Positions 47,001 through 54,334 are shown, counted from the first letter of the stretch. The stretch: 64,000 bases of DNA from Rugalucina vietnamica (GCA_964017185.1 OZ024880.1:41444329-41508328), one strand, 5' to 3'. Numbers and translations: made by a program. The notes: a model not told the origin generated them from the sequence alone.

Positions 47001-50000
47001 TATCTTCATTCTTTGATGAACAGAAAACTATAATGCCTATTTCCGATGAGATCAGAAATGGCAAGCCAAAACCAATTAGTGAGTTTTCACCACGAAACTT
47101 TGAATGACTAGATGTTTGTTATGATGAGTCTAAACATATGCACCTTAAACATGATTTTTATTCATTCCACTGTGATTAGATTACAGAAGATGCATTCCTG
47201 GGCCCAGTTGTTCAAAATTAACGATGTCGTTAGTTAACGATTCGTTAACATTTCAAGCATGAATATTACAAATACACTGTTATTTTTTGTTGAAAAAATG
47301 TGAGAATCCTTTGCACTGCAAAGGATTCTCACATTTTTCAACAAAAAATAACAGTGTATTTGTTACTTTAGCTGATATTTGCTTAAAAAAATTATGTCTT
47401 AACGATATCGTTAAGCTAACGATGCTTTGAATAACTGGGTCCTGATTGAGTTTAATACAAGACAATGCAAATTATACGCCATTGGAGGTAGATAGGTGTA
47501 GATCTTTGACCGTTTACGCACATTGTTTTCTAAATGCAGCATGGTTCTTTTTGACTTGTATATGGTTGTGTATAATAACATTCGGTATAATGCAGCATTG
47601 CGGTTAGACCACTCCGATATTTTGACCACTAACAATCAAGTCGGGTGCGATTAGACTGGCCACTGTAATGAATAGAACACTTTTAATGTAAGCAATGATC
47701 AGAAAATGGTGCAACCAGAAAAAACCTACTCCAAAAACTGAGGTCGGAAAAAACTAAATTGACAATCTGGTACTATCACAAAGAGAACAAATCGTAAGCC
47801 GAGCAGCTATTCCCCAATAGGAGGCCACTCAGTAACCCTGACTTATCTATATGAAAACTTACACAAGCAGAGCAAAACAGCAAAAATCAATACCAAAACA
47901 TAAAACAATTAGAACCACAACATCAGTACCGCCTTGTAACTGTCAATAATATAAAATTAAAGTCGGTTTCGGTTAGATCACTATGCGAATACGTTTACGT
48001 GTTTGTTACCTTCTGGAGGGGTAACATTTCTGTTGTATAAGGCTCTTGAGTAGCTAGGACTAGGCTGCTGATAACGGCTACCTGTAAAATAACCCAGTCA
48101 CATTAGAACTAAACGTTGTTTTTTATTATTATTATTATTATTGTCACATTAGCTTTTATTACACAATCTACTATACATGTATAATAATTATTTAACATTT
48201 TGACTGTTAAAAGCGTAACTTAACATTTTGACTGTTTAAAATGATTTCTGTAAAAGACGGTTTCAATGAACTGTTTCATGTCATGAGATGAAACAGTTCT
48301 TATTATTACTAAACCTACTATATAAAATATACAGTATAATAATTCAACATTTTTGACTGTTTAAAACAATTCTTGCAAAAGTGTTTCAACCAGATTCGAC
48401 GAACTGTTTCATGTCACGTGACGAACTGTTTCATAGGAAAGAAAACAGTTCTGACTGCTGACGTCGAAATGAATGGAATGTTTACCATCATACGCCATAT
48501 CACGTGGTTCTTGTTTTACTGCCACGGGTGACGTCAGAGGTGTCATATAGCAATTACTCCGCCCAGTCGTGACGTCATGATCATAGCTTCTCTCCTGTAA
48601 GTCGTGCTTGAAGTAATGCTGGTAGGACATGGACATGAACCTGGAATAGCTCGCCTGCACGTCCTGACTCGTGTACTGACGCTCAGTCTCGATACACCGA
48701 GTTAATCTGTAACCAAAAAAGGATAATCATTACTTTCAGAACGGTCATCGTCCAAACGGATATATAGTGTCAACGATTATTTGCTTTTATTTTCTTCACA
48801 TCATGCACAATATTCACAAAACGTGTTTAAAATGAAACCGGCTTGCCTAAAAATGAATTTTATAAAAAAAATCACATTTATTTGGTGGCGACATCCATTC
48901 TTTTCTATATAGTTTTGCTGTTCAGCCGTTCGTAACGAGGCCTTGGCACTATATATGTCGGCCAACTGATTGGAACATTGTTGATCTCGTGCGCTAGGCA
49001 TCAGGATGACATGTCCGTGTAATATATAACCCCTTATACACCACTTTTATATGGCAAAACTGTGGTATGCAGGATTATACCTATTTTTCTTATTTTTGCT
49101 CGCCTCGGCGAGTCAGTTCTAACGTGTATCCACAATCTATGTTTTGAGCAAAAAATAAAGAAAAAAATAGATCTAAAAAAATCTACTGATTTTTTTTTAC
49201 TTTTTGCAAATTCTGACATTGTAGTTTAATGATAGTGACGTCAAGGTATGACGTCATACCCCCACAACCTCGTTTTGGATTTGAGCCATCGAAAATGTTA
49301 ATTTTTTATAAAGTTGATTGTTCTGAAATTAGTTGCACTCTGTTGTCACGTAGAGGTTTTCATACATCAGGTACATTTAGAAGCTTGTTTCTATAAGTCA
49401 GTTTTGATATTGTTCATGCGAGCGAGCCTTGAAAATACCACGCAAAATTTCGTTGACATTAGGTATCCGTTTCGAGTAAAGTTTGATACAGATGAAGCCA
49501 TGTAAGTGTATGATCCTTAAGTTGTGAGTCGCTTCCTTGTTTAACAATAAACACAAAATATATGGAAATAAAAACTGCCAAGAACATGTTCTTCATGACA
49601 ATTTGAGCATAGGAGCCGTAACTTGCTTCTGGCCACAACAAACGGCGGACTGAACGAGGTCTCAAACCTGGTAGGCAAATGCAATGAACACTTTATCAGT
49701 CCGTCCGACGAAAAACGAGAAATAAAGGAATCAACGCATTGAGAGAAAAAAGAACTAAAAAACAGAAAACAAGAAACTGTAAATAAAGGAAGCAACACAT
49801 AATTGAAAAAAAAAATCAATGAGATAAAAAAATGAAATGAAAAAAAAGAAGAAATCATGCTGTAACAAAACAACAAATAAGGCCAGACTCATTTTATTTT
49901 CTGGTTCTCGGGAGAGCCAGTCGTATTGTTCTTAACAAACAAAAATACATATATACAACACAATGAAGAAACATAAGTACAACAGTCGTGTACATACATG

Positions 50001-52699
50001 TACACAAAATATTAAACATGTTATACTAGTAAGAAGCTTACGAAACACTGATTGAAAAGATGGGTGAAAACATGTATGTATCAAATCTATTCCTTAGCTT
50101 TGTTAGCAAAATACATATTTAGCAATATTTAATGATATTTCAGACTGAACTACCAAACGAAAAGAATTGATCAACTTTGTTAAAATTTGGCCGTCTGCAA
50201 TATAAACAATTTAAAAACGTTTCGTCTAAATTCATCATATTTTCGAAAGACTAGCAAAAAGTGTTCTTCATTTTTGATTACATAAAGAGAACACATCATA
50301 TTTTCTATCAGATCTAGGTATATTAATACGCATATTAATATAGCGAATTATTTCAATTTCTAATTTGCGGGAAGGTATTTTCAATTTCTAATTTGCGGGA
50401 TGATACTTTTAATTTCTAATTTGCGGGATGATACTTTCAATTTCTAACTTGCGGAATGACACTTCCAATTTCTAATTTGCGGGATGATACTTTCAATTTC
50501 TAATTTGCGGGATGATACTGTCAATTTCTAATTTGCGGGATGATACTGTCAATTTCTAATTTGCGGGATGATACTGTCAATTTCTAATTTGCGGGATGAT
50601 ACTGTCAATTTCTTATTTGCGGGATGATACTCCAATACGACCTCAAAGTTAAGGTCAGCAATAATCGGAAACCAAAGTCAAACTCTAAAAACTCAGAAGG
50701 GAAACAACCAAAATTACAAATACGTACTGAAACAAATAGAACATACGGTAAGCTGAGCGGGCAGCTATTTCTCTTCAGATGACCACTCAGTTACCCGAAC
50801 TTAACTAAATACATGCACATTAATACGAACATAAAATGTGCAAACAGTTCAAAAATCGACACAAAACAGATATAATGTCTAGTTTCTTTCCTTCTTGTAT
50901 TATTTGCCCTCAGCTACTACTTTTCAATATTTTGACTAAACTATCCTGGGGAGAACCAGAAAATAGAAATAGATTCTGGCCAAAATAAGAAATTCATAGC
51001 TACACTGAAGTATGTATCGTAGCATTAGCCTTAGGTGCTAACGCTATTAGATCTATGTATGTCCTGTCTGTATAAGTCATCTGATGTAGTCCGATCATTC
51101 CCGGACTACAATACGATCTGAAAAATAAATCTATGTTGCTTCATACAGACTATAGGACTATGTTTATGTATACATTTCGAATTTACATTTGTTTTTGCCT
51201 CAAGAGTATACTCACCTTAGCATAAGTAGCACGTTTTATACGTGTGATGTTTGTATTTCAGAGAGTGGTATCAGGTATAAGAAAGAAGTCGGATGCCAAA
51301 AAATGAAAACATCTGAATATAAAACTAGTGATACGCAATGCGGGCGGGGAAAGGTCCCTACCTCCAACAAGAGATACAAACATGGAAACAAACATGCGTT
51401 CGACCTATTAAAAGTGATTTTTTTATCTCATTTTTGATGAAATTCCTCTTAGCAAACAGAATAGCACCAGATGGGACGCCGCGTTTTGCGGCGTCACATC
51501 TGGGGCTATTCTGTTTGCCCATATCCCATACATGGGAAGCCAGGCTTAAATGAATTAAAGAATTTGACATGTCCCTTGACTGCAATTGTAAATACGTGGT
51601 AACTCATGCTACAGATAAACAATGACCCAATGCGGAAGGGAACAAACGTTCAAATAAAGACCAAAGTCCCCACTGTGGGAAGAACGATCAGTGATGATGA
51701 GATTAAAAAGGTACAAGTAGGCAATGACCAGGAAAAGGCGCAATCAGAAAGAAATTCACACTCCAAATACCGAGGTGGATCAATGAATCATCAAGGACAA
51801 ACAAATAAATCATGAAAACCACCATGATAAATAAAAAACGAGGACTCACAGATTCAGTAAGCTGCCCGACGATGGAGATCCCTGGGCGCCCAATAACTTA
51901 CTGAAATCCGGAGCAAAAGAAAAGCACCAGTTAAACCCCGGTGTACCAAGCAACAGACAAGAAGATCCGGCCCTAACCGACTAAAATGAACAGCTTTATG
52001 TCGGCGCCACCATAGAGTCTGACGCCCGACCCACCGGCGTGCAATTAAAGAAGGTAGCATAGTTATCAACCATGATTGGGTTAAAAACTAAGCATGCTGA
52101 CTGTCGCATAACATTTAAGCTATAACCTATACGTCTGTAACGCGTAATGATTTCTCTGAACTGAAAAGAAAAATCATTCCTTCCTTTAAGTTTCTTAAAT
52201 TTGTAAACAAGGTCACCATAAAATTCTGATTCCGAAAGGTCCTCACGTAAAAGTGTTTTTAAATAGTCCAACATTAAACTTGGAAATCAATTCATACTGA
52301 AATATCTCTGGGCTCTTTTTTTTTGACTAAGGGTTCTATACCGACGAAGAAAGTAAATGGTTAATGCAATATGCTTATAAATATGTTTTGTTTATTTGCT
52401 TGTTTGAATTGATGCTTTACGTCCTAGTCAACAGCAATGGTCATGTCGGAACGTTGCCTCTTTTACCCAACATTAGGATGTCATGGCACTCAAAATGTGC
52501 TTCATGAATATAACCACACAATCAAACCATTAAGGCTTATATGTATGGATGGAGCGGTTAACCAGTAATCAGATGGTCTGTCAGAAATTAAGAAGCTTTG
52601 CCTGGAGACACAAGCAGCACATCTATTTCTCGTAGCCCCAATGGGCTGGGCCCATATTCCCACCCGACCACCCTTAAATATGTGTTGATAAAATTCCTC

Positions 52700-52750
<51 letters not shown>

Positions 52751-53893
52751 CACAACCAATCATTTTCACAGCCAACGTTTTGTCATCTCAATAAACGTAA
52801 ATTGTAATCTCGGGAGAGTGCCTGTGAAGCCCATATGGCCCCTTTTTGAATCCCATCGTGTATGCCTTGTACTATAATGTGAAACTGACATAAATAAACA
52901 TGCTTAAACCAAGAAAATGTAGAAATAAAGATCGTAAATACTGATAAGGGAAGCAACTAATTGTATAAATAAAAACATTAAGTTTAAATAGCATGGGTTC
53001 ACATATTTTTCTATTCGATAAAAATCAGCCTCGAACTCAACCCTCAGATAAGTCACAGAGAAAGACAGTAAAACCACTCCTTTTTAACGGCCGTCCAGTA
53101 TCAAAATGATGGGCGGCATAAACCAATCACCAGGAAAACATGTCCATGAAATGTATACCCCTTTACACCCCACTTTTACATAGTAAAACTGGGATTAGCA
53201 GGGGGTATACCTATTTTTTCTTATTTTTGCTCCAAATCATAGATTGTGGGTACTCGTTAGAATCGCCTCACTGAGGTGTACCCACAATCTATGTTTTGAG
53301 CAAAGATATTAAAAATATCAAAAGTTTTCTAACAAAATTTTCAATTTATACAGCTAAAAAAACCTTGATATATTGCATAGTCAAGTGTTTGTAATGTGTA
53401 ACGAGCAAAACTCACCCTTAGTTTCAGTAAGTAGTGTACATGTATAGTTTGCCAAATAGGATACTGCGTAGGGAGCAACTTCCATATCTGGGCGTGATCG
53501 ACTAGTCCATCTGTTTGTTCCTTAACCTTTGGTCGATCTTAACTTCCTTGAAGCATTGTAATAATGGGCCATCGAAAACTTACCTTATATCTGCAGGTGG
53601 GTAATTGCCAGTACCATCAATCGGAGTGGGTTGATTTTGGCCTACAGGGTCCCGCCGATTCTCCCTCGAGGAAACTGAGTCTTTCCCTGAGACCGAGGAC
53701 GCTGTGGACCCCGAGGGGGAGGGGGTATCTTGAAATGATGATCCTCCACTAGTGCAGCCTCTGTCCATGTAGGGGAACTTCAGTCCCATTGACCTCTGGG
53801 GCTCACGCTGACCTTGACCCTGACCTTGACAGAGAGGTTTACAGCAATTTTCAGATAGCTTTTGTTCCAGTTTGATCCTAGCGTATGGGCTCG
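25649..53893 (-). CDS. ETV1/4/5: PEA3-group ETS transcription factor (ETV1/4/5), 3' five coding exons
   Basis: Minus-strand exons 53893-53584, 48706-48486, 48081-48010, 27996-27797 and 26083-25649 join in frame (phases 2, 1, 1, 0), about 411 residues. The ETS domain spans the last two exons: [37 protein letters not shown], then recognition helix [18 protein letters not shown] and [19 protein letters not shown], as in ETV1/4/5. Upstream is the PEA3 sumoylation-type motif VKQEPRD. The C-terminus ends VY, as in vertebrate members. It should be a nuclear, DNA-binding factor (GGAA core) acting downstream of FGF/MAPK signalling (family knowledge). The N-terminal acidic transactivation domain is not in the window, so the gene extends past 53893, probably beyond 64000. 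A 20-kb intron holds another gene on the opposite strand. Confidence 0.95.
26106..26226 (-). mobile_element. MITE-G remnant
   Basis: Truncated copy: GAGCTACCGCGTGAAAGCACC at the left, then CCAACACAAACTGGCCTGT and TTCGCATATGCAAGGCTCA. Confidence 0.6.
26504..27120 (-). mobile_element. Retroelement 3' end, 5'-truncated
   Basis: Member of a family sharing one 3' end (on this strand GCCTACTTGTACC) with variable 5' truncation. Markers are GATCGTTCCAAGGCGATACT, CACTGCAGAATCTGAGGGTG and GGGATCTCCATCG. Most of this copy is 3' untranslated sequence. It lies in the last intron of the ETV gene, in the same orientation. Confidence 0.7.
27290..27560. promoter_or_regulatory. Cluster of CRE-like TGACGTCA motifs
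   Basis: GACGTCAG (27351), TGACGTCA (27361), GACGTCAT (27393), TGACGTCA (27494), then AACGTCATGACGTCATTGG (27540-27558), plus half sites at about 27315 and 27330. The DNA here is otherwise not obviously repetitive and lies 240 bp downstream of the ETS exon on the gene strand. CREB/ATF or bZIP binding is plausible (inference from motifs). Confidence 0.45.
27797..27996 (-). CDS. ETV1/4/5: ETV1/4/5 exon with first half of ETS domain
   Basis: Acceptor CTCACCACAG before GGGTGGAC; donor GAG|GTAACA. Codes (G)[16 protein letters not shown]..., [40 protein letters not shown]. Phases 1 in and 0 out. The ETS-domain split at EPEE|VARR matches the reading frame of the last exon exactly. Confidence 0.97.
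28362..28508 (-). mobile_element. MITE-G remnant
   Basis: GAGCCGCCTCGTGGGAAAACT, CTGACACAAACCGGCCTGTA and GTACTATCCGAGTAGCGAAA are present; the core and far terminus are lost. Confidence 0.65.
28509..29864. other. Intronic stretch with little repeat content
   Basis: No gene or clear transposon. 29490-29640 contains homeodomain/POU-like motifs (TAATTAAC, TTATGCATG, TTTATGCAAC) and would be worth testing for conservation. 29700-29865 looks SINE-related: GTGGTCGGATGGGAATATAG, with a similar body at about 59780-59950. Confidence 0.4.
29865..31690 (-). mobile_element. Retroelement copy with ORF fragment, split by HINE-like element D
   Basis: The 3' untranslated part spans 29865-30201 and 30871-31135. 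Upstream on the minus strand, 31620-31323 codes the end of an open frame ([20 protein letters not shown]...[20 protein letters not shown]...GLSEPEF). The copy at 51700-52290 overlaps and extends the same protein. I recall similar tails after reverse-transcriptase domains in invertebrate retroelements but cannot assign the clade. The first ~22 residues of the frame (from 31685) come from an adjoining SINE-like tail and are not part of it. Confidence 0.6.
30202..30870 (+). mobile_element. HINE-like element D
   Basis: Starts ATGTCCCCCTCCGAAGGGG, a hairpin with C-GAA-G loop. Two tandem core units follow (ACTTTGCATATxAGTT... near 30460 and 30615, sharing GGAGTGGTTTGGGATTGTAG with element A). It ends GGGGGGGCATATG and the small hairpin TTTTCCTCTGAAAA. 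The neighbouring retroelement copies give the empty site (ACATTTAGTTAGTT). Confidence 0.7.
32155..32214 (+). other. Possible 5' UTR exon of the 32709 gene
   Basis: ACTGAGGAAACGAG|GTAAAT is a plausible donor at 32214, and the downstream coding exon begins with an acceptor, so a leader exon must exist. Its 5' limit is arbitrary. Confidence 0.25.
32709..33725 (+). CDS. Cys-rich secreted, probably GPI-anchored surface protein (338 aa)
   Basis: A single long open frame in an exon starting after acceptor CATTTCAG (32701); ATG 32709, TAA 33723-33725. Residues 1-20 are a signal peptide ([14 protein letters not shown]). The mature part is rich in Cys, with N-glycosylation sequons at N188, N216, N246, N296 and N308. 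The C-terminus (about 317-338, [20 protein letters not shown]) is hydrophobic, with no basic tail, after a small-residue stretch (SATAAS), so a GPI signal is likelier than a transmembrane anchor. The block CLATWK, followed by a WCLF region and a further Cys, resembles the DUF7042-7045 modules of secreted arthropod and lophotrochozoan proteins (from memory, unverified). Function unknown. The gene lies inside the large ETV intron on the opposite strand. Confidence 0.85.
   Translation: MVISSYQVCVLVSYVLVAHACRWKCKYPESKPLCQFPDWLQNDGDGDAWLFRPTSELSVLATIDGGTIFATECRVGNNRRVEDCEEESVSNCRKRHTDDKYLVQMTDLTDEMPMFRCIQFIKRSDTVVEVKSSDFQKKEDDALCSNQLTFIQGSPLIRTNNGLITNKMTPPCLIHGAFSYNAREHGSNCTLRGHLKSDCMPKRGIAFLFEKNECQNKSLLLEFSCLATWKDENSGNLYSVVSRNDNDSEDSEIWCLFIEQGDFDESGIMMTKSGCRHYSDGYQSQDLHFRIAIDNNETCHAFPEMVNNKSATAASNQLLYMMLACLVFCNMLLHVSII
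33870..34232. other. 3' flank of the surface-protein gene
   Basis: Short (T)GATATCA-type repeats at 33890-33955 and one CRE-like TTGACGTCAT at about 34007. No gene seen. Confidence 0.4.
34233..34383. repeat. Foldback repeat, ~50-bp arms
   Basis: GTGAATACCAAATATATTTC (34248) pairs with GAAATATATTTGGTATTCAC (ending 34366); pairing extends outward through T/A tracts. Non-coding. Confidence 0.8.
34384..35689. other. No gene or clear repeat seen
   Basis: Unique-looking AT-rich intron sequence. Short open frames at 34397-34633 and 35455-35637 have no supporting features. Confidence 0.4.
35810..36724 (+). mobile_element. 915-bp hAT-like element with long inverted arms and coding-like interior
   Basis: An 8-bp duplication GTATCAAC flanks it (35802-35809, 36725-36732). 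Termini ACAGGCGCTTGAAGTTAT and ATAACTTCAAGCGCCTGTG extend as imperfect arms of ~105 bp (CTACATxGxAATAC, TATTGCCAGGT). An 8-bp duplication with CAGG termini fits hAT (family knowledge). The interior 36232-36595 holds two overlapping coding-like frames rather than a recognisable transposase. Confidence 0.75.
36232..36595 (+). pseudogene. Coding-like fragment inside the hAT-like element
   Basis: Frame 1 (36232-36456) gives [36 protein letters not shown] and [10 protein letters not shown]. Frame 2 (about 36412-36595) gives [40 protein letters not shown], ending SKPPYSVR then stop. The second frame takes over where the first leaves coding composition, as expected for a frameshift or a lost intron. 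I do not recognise the protein. It could be a captured host-gene piece or a decayed element gene. Confidence 0.4.
37316..37468. repeat. Foldback repeat, ~72-bp arms, C-GAA-G loop
   Basis: Arms ATTCAAGTTTTTGGAGTGAA and its complement TTCACGACAAAAACTTGAAT enclose GAATATGAGTTTTATTTCAT and its complement. The apex is GTGCCGAAGGCAC (37388-37400). Confidence 0.85.
37512..37560. promoter_or_regulatory. Second CRE-like cluster
   Basis: TGACGTCA at 37513, TGACGTCAT at 37530 and ACGTCACGTCATTACG at 37540-37555: four near-consensus sites in about 45 bp, within the ETV intron. Confidence 0.35.
37656..37716. repeat. Duplicated palindrome TATTTTCACATGTGAAAATA
   Basis: Two exact copies of the 20-bp palindrome, at about 37656 and 37688, separated by ACTTTTTTTTTA. 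Confidence 0.85.
37855..37965 (+). mobile_element. Retroelement 3'-end fragment
   Basis: ATTGTCAATTTACTTTTTTC, GGTTTTTGGAGTGGGATTTT and TGATCATTGCCTGTTTATAC match the terminal ~110 bp of the family. Confidence 0.6.
38117..38395 (+). mobile_element. MITE-P, best complete copy
   Basis: Left end CATCAGGAAAACATGTCCGT; right end TGCATGGACAAGTTTTCGTA. The centre is a near-perfect palindrome: AGATTGTGGGTACTCGTTAG, AACCGCCTCGGCGAGGCGGTT, then ACGGGTACCCACAATCTATG. About 279 bp, non-coding. The two ends are not inverted copies of each other; only the core is. Confidence 0.85.
38396..39352. other. No gene seen; local inverted similarity
   Basis: GATAATGGTTTTTCGCAGAAAATxTTT (about 38500) recurs inverted as AAATATCTGCGAAAAACCAT near 39001-39020, suggesting an uncharacterised ~530-bp element with those ends. 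No coding region. Confidence 0.4.
39354..40627 (+). mobile_element. MITE-G copy split by the 10-bp-phased element
   Basis: The left part 39354-39487 (GAGCCGCCGCATCAGAAAACC to AAGCTTCTAA) and right part 40546-40627 (TAACCGTCTTCTGTGATTGT to TTTTCTCATGCACATGC) rejoin perfectly against intact copies. Confidence 0.85.
39488..40545 (+). mobile_element. 1058-bp element with 10-bp helically phased motif array
   Basis: TAA is duplicated at both ends (39485-39487, 40546-40548). Termini TACTGCGTTTACA and TGTAAACGCAGTA continue as ATGTTCCCGGCGG / CCGCCGGGAACAT with one mismatch. Inside, ACG or GCG cores recur at 39595, 39605, 39615 and 39625; at 39679, 39689, 39699 and 39709; and at 39721, 39731, 39741, 39751 and 39761. 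They recur again at 40280, 40290, 40300, 40310 and 40320, then CG at 40451, 40461, 40471, 40481 and 40491. The middle part (40091-40240) has the same motif on the other strand (CCGTAAC). The 3-bp TWA duplication fits PIF/Harbinger-like insertion. No transposase; the 116-codon frame at 40198 is a by-product of the repeat. Confidence 0.85.
40687..41026 (-). mobile_element. Complete tRNA-derived SINE with 13-bp target duplication
   Basis: On the minus strand the head reads GGCCTCGGTAGCTCAGTAAG (A box), then GGGTTCTATCCC (B box) at tRNA spacing. A conserved-looking body follows (GGTGTCAGTATAATGTGACT), then a tail ATAATGTTGAAAGCGACGTT AAAC and (CAAA)n. TTTGAATATGTTT flanks both sides (40679-40691, 41027-41039). 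The exact duplication indicates a fairly recent insertion. Confidence 0.88.
41164..41637 (+). mobile_element. Retroelement 3' portion, plus orientation
   Basis: CCATCGTCGGGCAGCTTATT, TTTGTCCTTGATGATTCATT, GATCGTTCCAAGGCGATACT and TTGCCTATTTGTAC in order, the reverse complement of the copy at 26504-27120. Confidence 0.7.
41640..42430. other. No gene or assignable repeat seen
   Basis: AT-rich intron sequence. 41930-42050 (ATTCCATGGGGAGCCTTCGC...AGAATTGAGTCGGC) has higher complexity than its surroundings and could be conserved non-coding DNA; untested. Confidence 0.35.
42644..43835 (-). mobile_element. Retroelement 3' fragment, interrupted
   Basis: GTACAAATAGGCAATGATCA starts the copy. It reads to CCAGTAATA at 42915 and resumes after the mariner-type element with TAAAATTAAC. 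Confidence 0.6.
42916..43824 (+). mobile_element. 909-bp mariner-type element, no transposase
   Basis: Inverted termini CGAGGATCGGTCAAAAAGTT CTGTCA and (complement) CGAGGGTGGGTCAGGAAGTT CTGTCA are flanked by TA (42914-42915, 43825-43826). The GGTCAAAAAGTTCTG terminus and TA target are typical of Tc1/mariner elements. The interior has no frame longer than 60 codons, so it is a deletion derivative. Confidence 0.75.
44740..44965 (-). mobile_element. Retroelement 3' fragment
   Basis: ATCGTAAGCCGAGTGAGCAG, TATCGCCTTGGGACGATCAG and GGCGCTTAAACCGG identify it; it lacks the extreme 3' end. Confidence 0.55.
44990..45080 (+). mobile_element. MITE-P fragment
   Basis: AAAAAACTGGAGTATACATT and AGATTGTGGGAACTCGTTAG only; it breaks off inside the core. 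Confidence 0.55.
45081..45465. other. Short stretch without clear annotation
   Basis: Two open frames (to 45247, and 45265-45453) of fairly normal composition but no recognisable domain and no splice signals; not called as genes. Confidence 0.3.
45468..45718 (-). mobile_element. MITE-P copy, inverted
   Basis: CTTGCCCATGCAATATACAG at the left and CACGGACATGTTTTCCTGAT at the right; the palindromic core is shortened (GTTAGGAGGCGGTTCTAAC). Confidence 0.8.
46147..46330 (-). mobile_element. MITE-G copy, degraded
   Basis: TTCGCATGTGAAAACTAACA, then GAAAATAGCTAAAAGCTTGA; core partly lost. Confidence 0.6.
46538..46775 (-). mobile_element. MITE-G copy, inverted
   Basis: Full length, with core CAGCTTCGCAGTTACTGCGA and termini GAGCCTGTGCATGAGAAAACC / TGGTGCAGCGGCTC. 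Confidence 0.85.
47199..47442. mobile_element. ~244-bp palindromic MITE (TGGGCCCAGTTGTTCAAA type)
   Basis: Outer inverted ends TGGGCCCAGTTGTTCAAA and TTTGAATAACTGGGTCC, inner inverted TTAACGAT(G/A)TCGTTA-type arms, and a central 92-bp foldback (47270-47361) with 45/46-nt arms differing by one base. Transcribed, the core would be an almost perfect hairpin. Confidence 0.8.
47690..47965 (-). mobile_element. Retroelement 3' fragment
   Basis: AATGATCAGAAAATGGTGCA, GGAGGCCACTCAGTAACC and CAGTACCGCCTTGTAACTG in family order. It ends about 40 bp from the small ETV exon. Confidence 0.6.
48010..48081 (-). CDS. ETV1/4/5: ETV1/4/5 72-nt coding exon
   Basis: Acceptor ATTTTACAG before GTAGCC; donor GAAG|GTAACA. 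Codes (G)[18 protein letters not shown] and VTPPE(G). Phase 1 in and 1 out; frame confirmed from both neighbours. It links the PEA3 central region to the segment before the ETS domain. Confidence 0.9.
48165..48430. repeat. Repeats with GAACTGTTTCAT palindromes
   Basis: GAACTGTTTCATGTCATGAG ATGAAACAGTTC at 48269-48300 and a variant at 48401-48452. Similar AAACAGTTCGTCACATGACA sequence recurs inverted at 58250-58290, so these are arms of one dispersed family. Confidence 0.6.
48486..48706 (-). CDS. ETV1/4/5: ETV1/4/5 exon with VKQEPRD motif
   Basis: Acceptor TTTGGTTACAG before ATTAAC; donor GATG|GTAAAC. Codes [20 protein letters not shown], then [20 protein letters not shown], then [24 protein letters not shown] fits the sumoylation consensus, and the KQEPRD hexapeptide is a hallmark of vertebrate ETV1/4/5. 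Phases 2 in and 1 out. Confidence 0.95.
49000..49212 (+). mobile_element. MITE-P copy
   Basis: CATCAGGATGACATGTCCGT and AAAACTGTGGTATGCAGGAT are present; the left core arm is deleted (GCTCGCCTCGGCGAG joined directly). Confidence 0.7.
49213..50352. other. No gene seen
   Basis: Contains a CRE pair at 49238-49262 (GTGACGTCAAGGTATGACGT) and A-rich low-complexity sequence at 49740-49870, which produces the Phe-rich minus frames. Nothing else supported. Confidence 0.4.
50353..50634 (+). repeat. 28-bp minisatellite, 10 copies
   Basis: Unit AATTTCTAATTTGCGGGATG ATACTGTC. The GCGG core occurs at 50367, 50395, 50423, 50451, 50479, 50507, 50535, 50563, 50591 and 50619, exactly 28 bp apart. There are no variable spacers. 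Confidence 0.95.
50640..50880 (-). mobile_element. Retroelement 3' fragment
   Basis: AACTCAGAAGGGAAACAACC, ACGGTAAGCTGAGCGGGCAG and GACCACTCAGTTACCCGAAC in family order. Confidence 0.5.
51453..51519. repeat. 67-bp palindrome
   Basis: GCAAACAGAATAGCACCAGA ... TCTGGGGCTATTCTGTTTGC, apex GACGCCGCGTTTTGCGGCGTC. A diverged relative lies at 56360-56460 (CATTTTTCGATGAAATTTCT, GCAAACAGAAAAGCCCCAGA). Confidence 0.8.
51700..52290 (-). mobile_element. Retroelement 3' end with ORF tail and internal deletion
   Basis: The 3' end (GTACAAGTAGGCAATGACCA) is joined at about 51780 to sequence 330 bp further inside the family. Upstream, 52274-51996 codes [40 protein letters not shown], then [17 protein letters not shown] and stop, which follows on from the fragment at 31323-31620. 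Confidence 0.6.
52702..52747. repeat. (CT)n microsatellite
   Basis: About 23 uninterrupted CT units. The Arg/Glu and Ser/Leu repeat frames here are artefacts. Confidence 0.98.
53128..53400 (+). mobile_element. MITE-P copy
   Basis: CACCAGGAAAACATGTCCAT at the left; AGATTGTGGGTACTCGTTAG and GTGTACCCACAATCTATG in the core; TATTGCATAGTCAAGTGTTT at the right. The core apex is shortened. Confidence 0.8.
53584..53893 (-). CDS. ETV1/4/5: ETV1/4/5 exon, Ser/Gly/Pro-rich central region
   Basis: Acceptor CCACTTTTACAG before CGAGCC; donor ATAAG|GTAAGT. Codes [20 protein letters not shown], a QGQGQGQ tract, [20 protein letters not shown], a Ser/Pro-rich stretch and NYPPADI. Two extra bases at each end set phases 1 in and 2 out. 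The reading frame stays open upstream to 54080, but the acceptor marks the real boundary. It is the most 5' exon I can identify. Confidence 0.85.
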
Positions 53894-54334
53894 CTGTAAA
53901 AGTGGAGAAGTATACACAATTTAAGGTACATGATTTAACCGAATTCGGAAATGCTTCGAGTAGCATAGAGATAAGAACGTCGCAGATTCGAACTAAACTT
54001 CGATGGCGCATCCGTTTCCAGAGAGAGAGAGAGAGAAAGAAATGCACCATGTTATATTTTTCAACGCAATGGGTCTTCATGCCCGACTAAAATCACACTG
54101 GCCGAATTCTAATTTAACAATAAAATGGATGCTGCGCTCGGTATGCGTCTAAATTATAACGATCACCTTTATTCGGCGCATAATGGAGAAACAGTGATGA
54201 AATACCTACACAATTTTAGCAACCACGTTTGAATGTACGCACGTAACTATACGTACATATGGTCGTTCGTCTCTCACTAATGACAAAGACCATCATTATT
54301 TCTTGAATAGGTTCGTGTGTGTTGGTGTGTACGT

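Noticed and set aside
50353..50634. CRISPR-like 28-bp repeats
   Set aside because: 28-bp units follow one another directly with no spacers; this is a minisatellite.
52502..52807. Arg-Glu and Ser-Leu repeat proteins
   Set aside because: Direct translation of (CT)n.
53894..54080. N-terminal extension of the ETV exon frame
   Set aside because: A clear acceptor (CCACTTTTACAG) ends at 53894; sequence beyond it is intronic in composition and includes an AGAGAG microsatellite.
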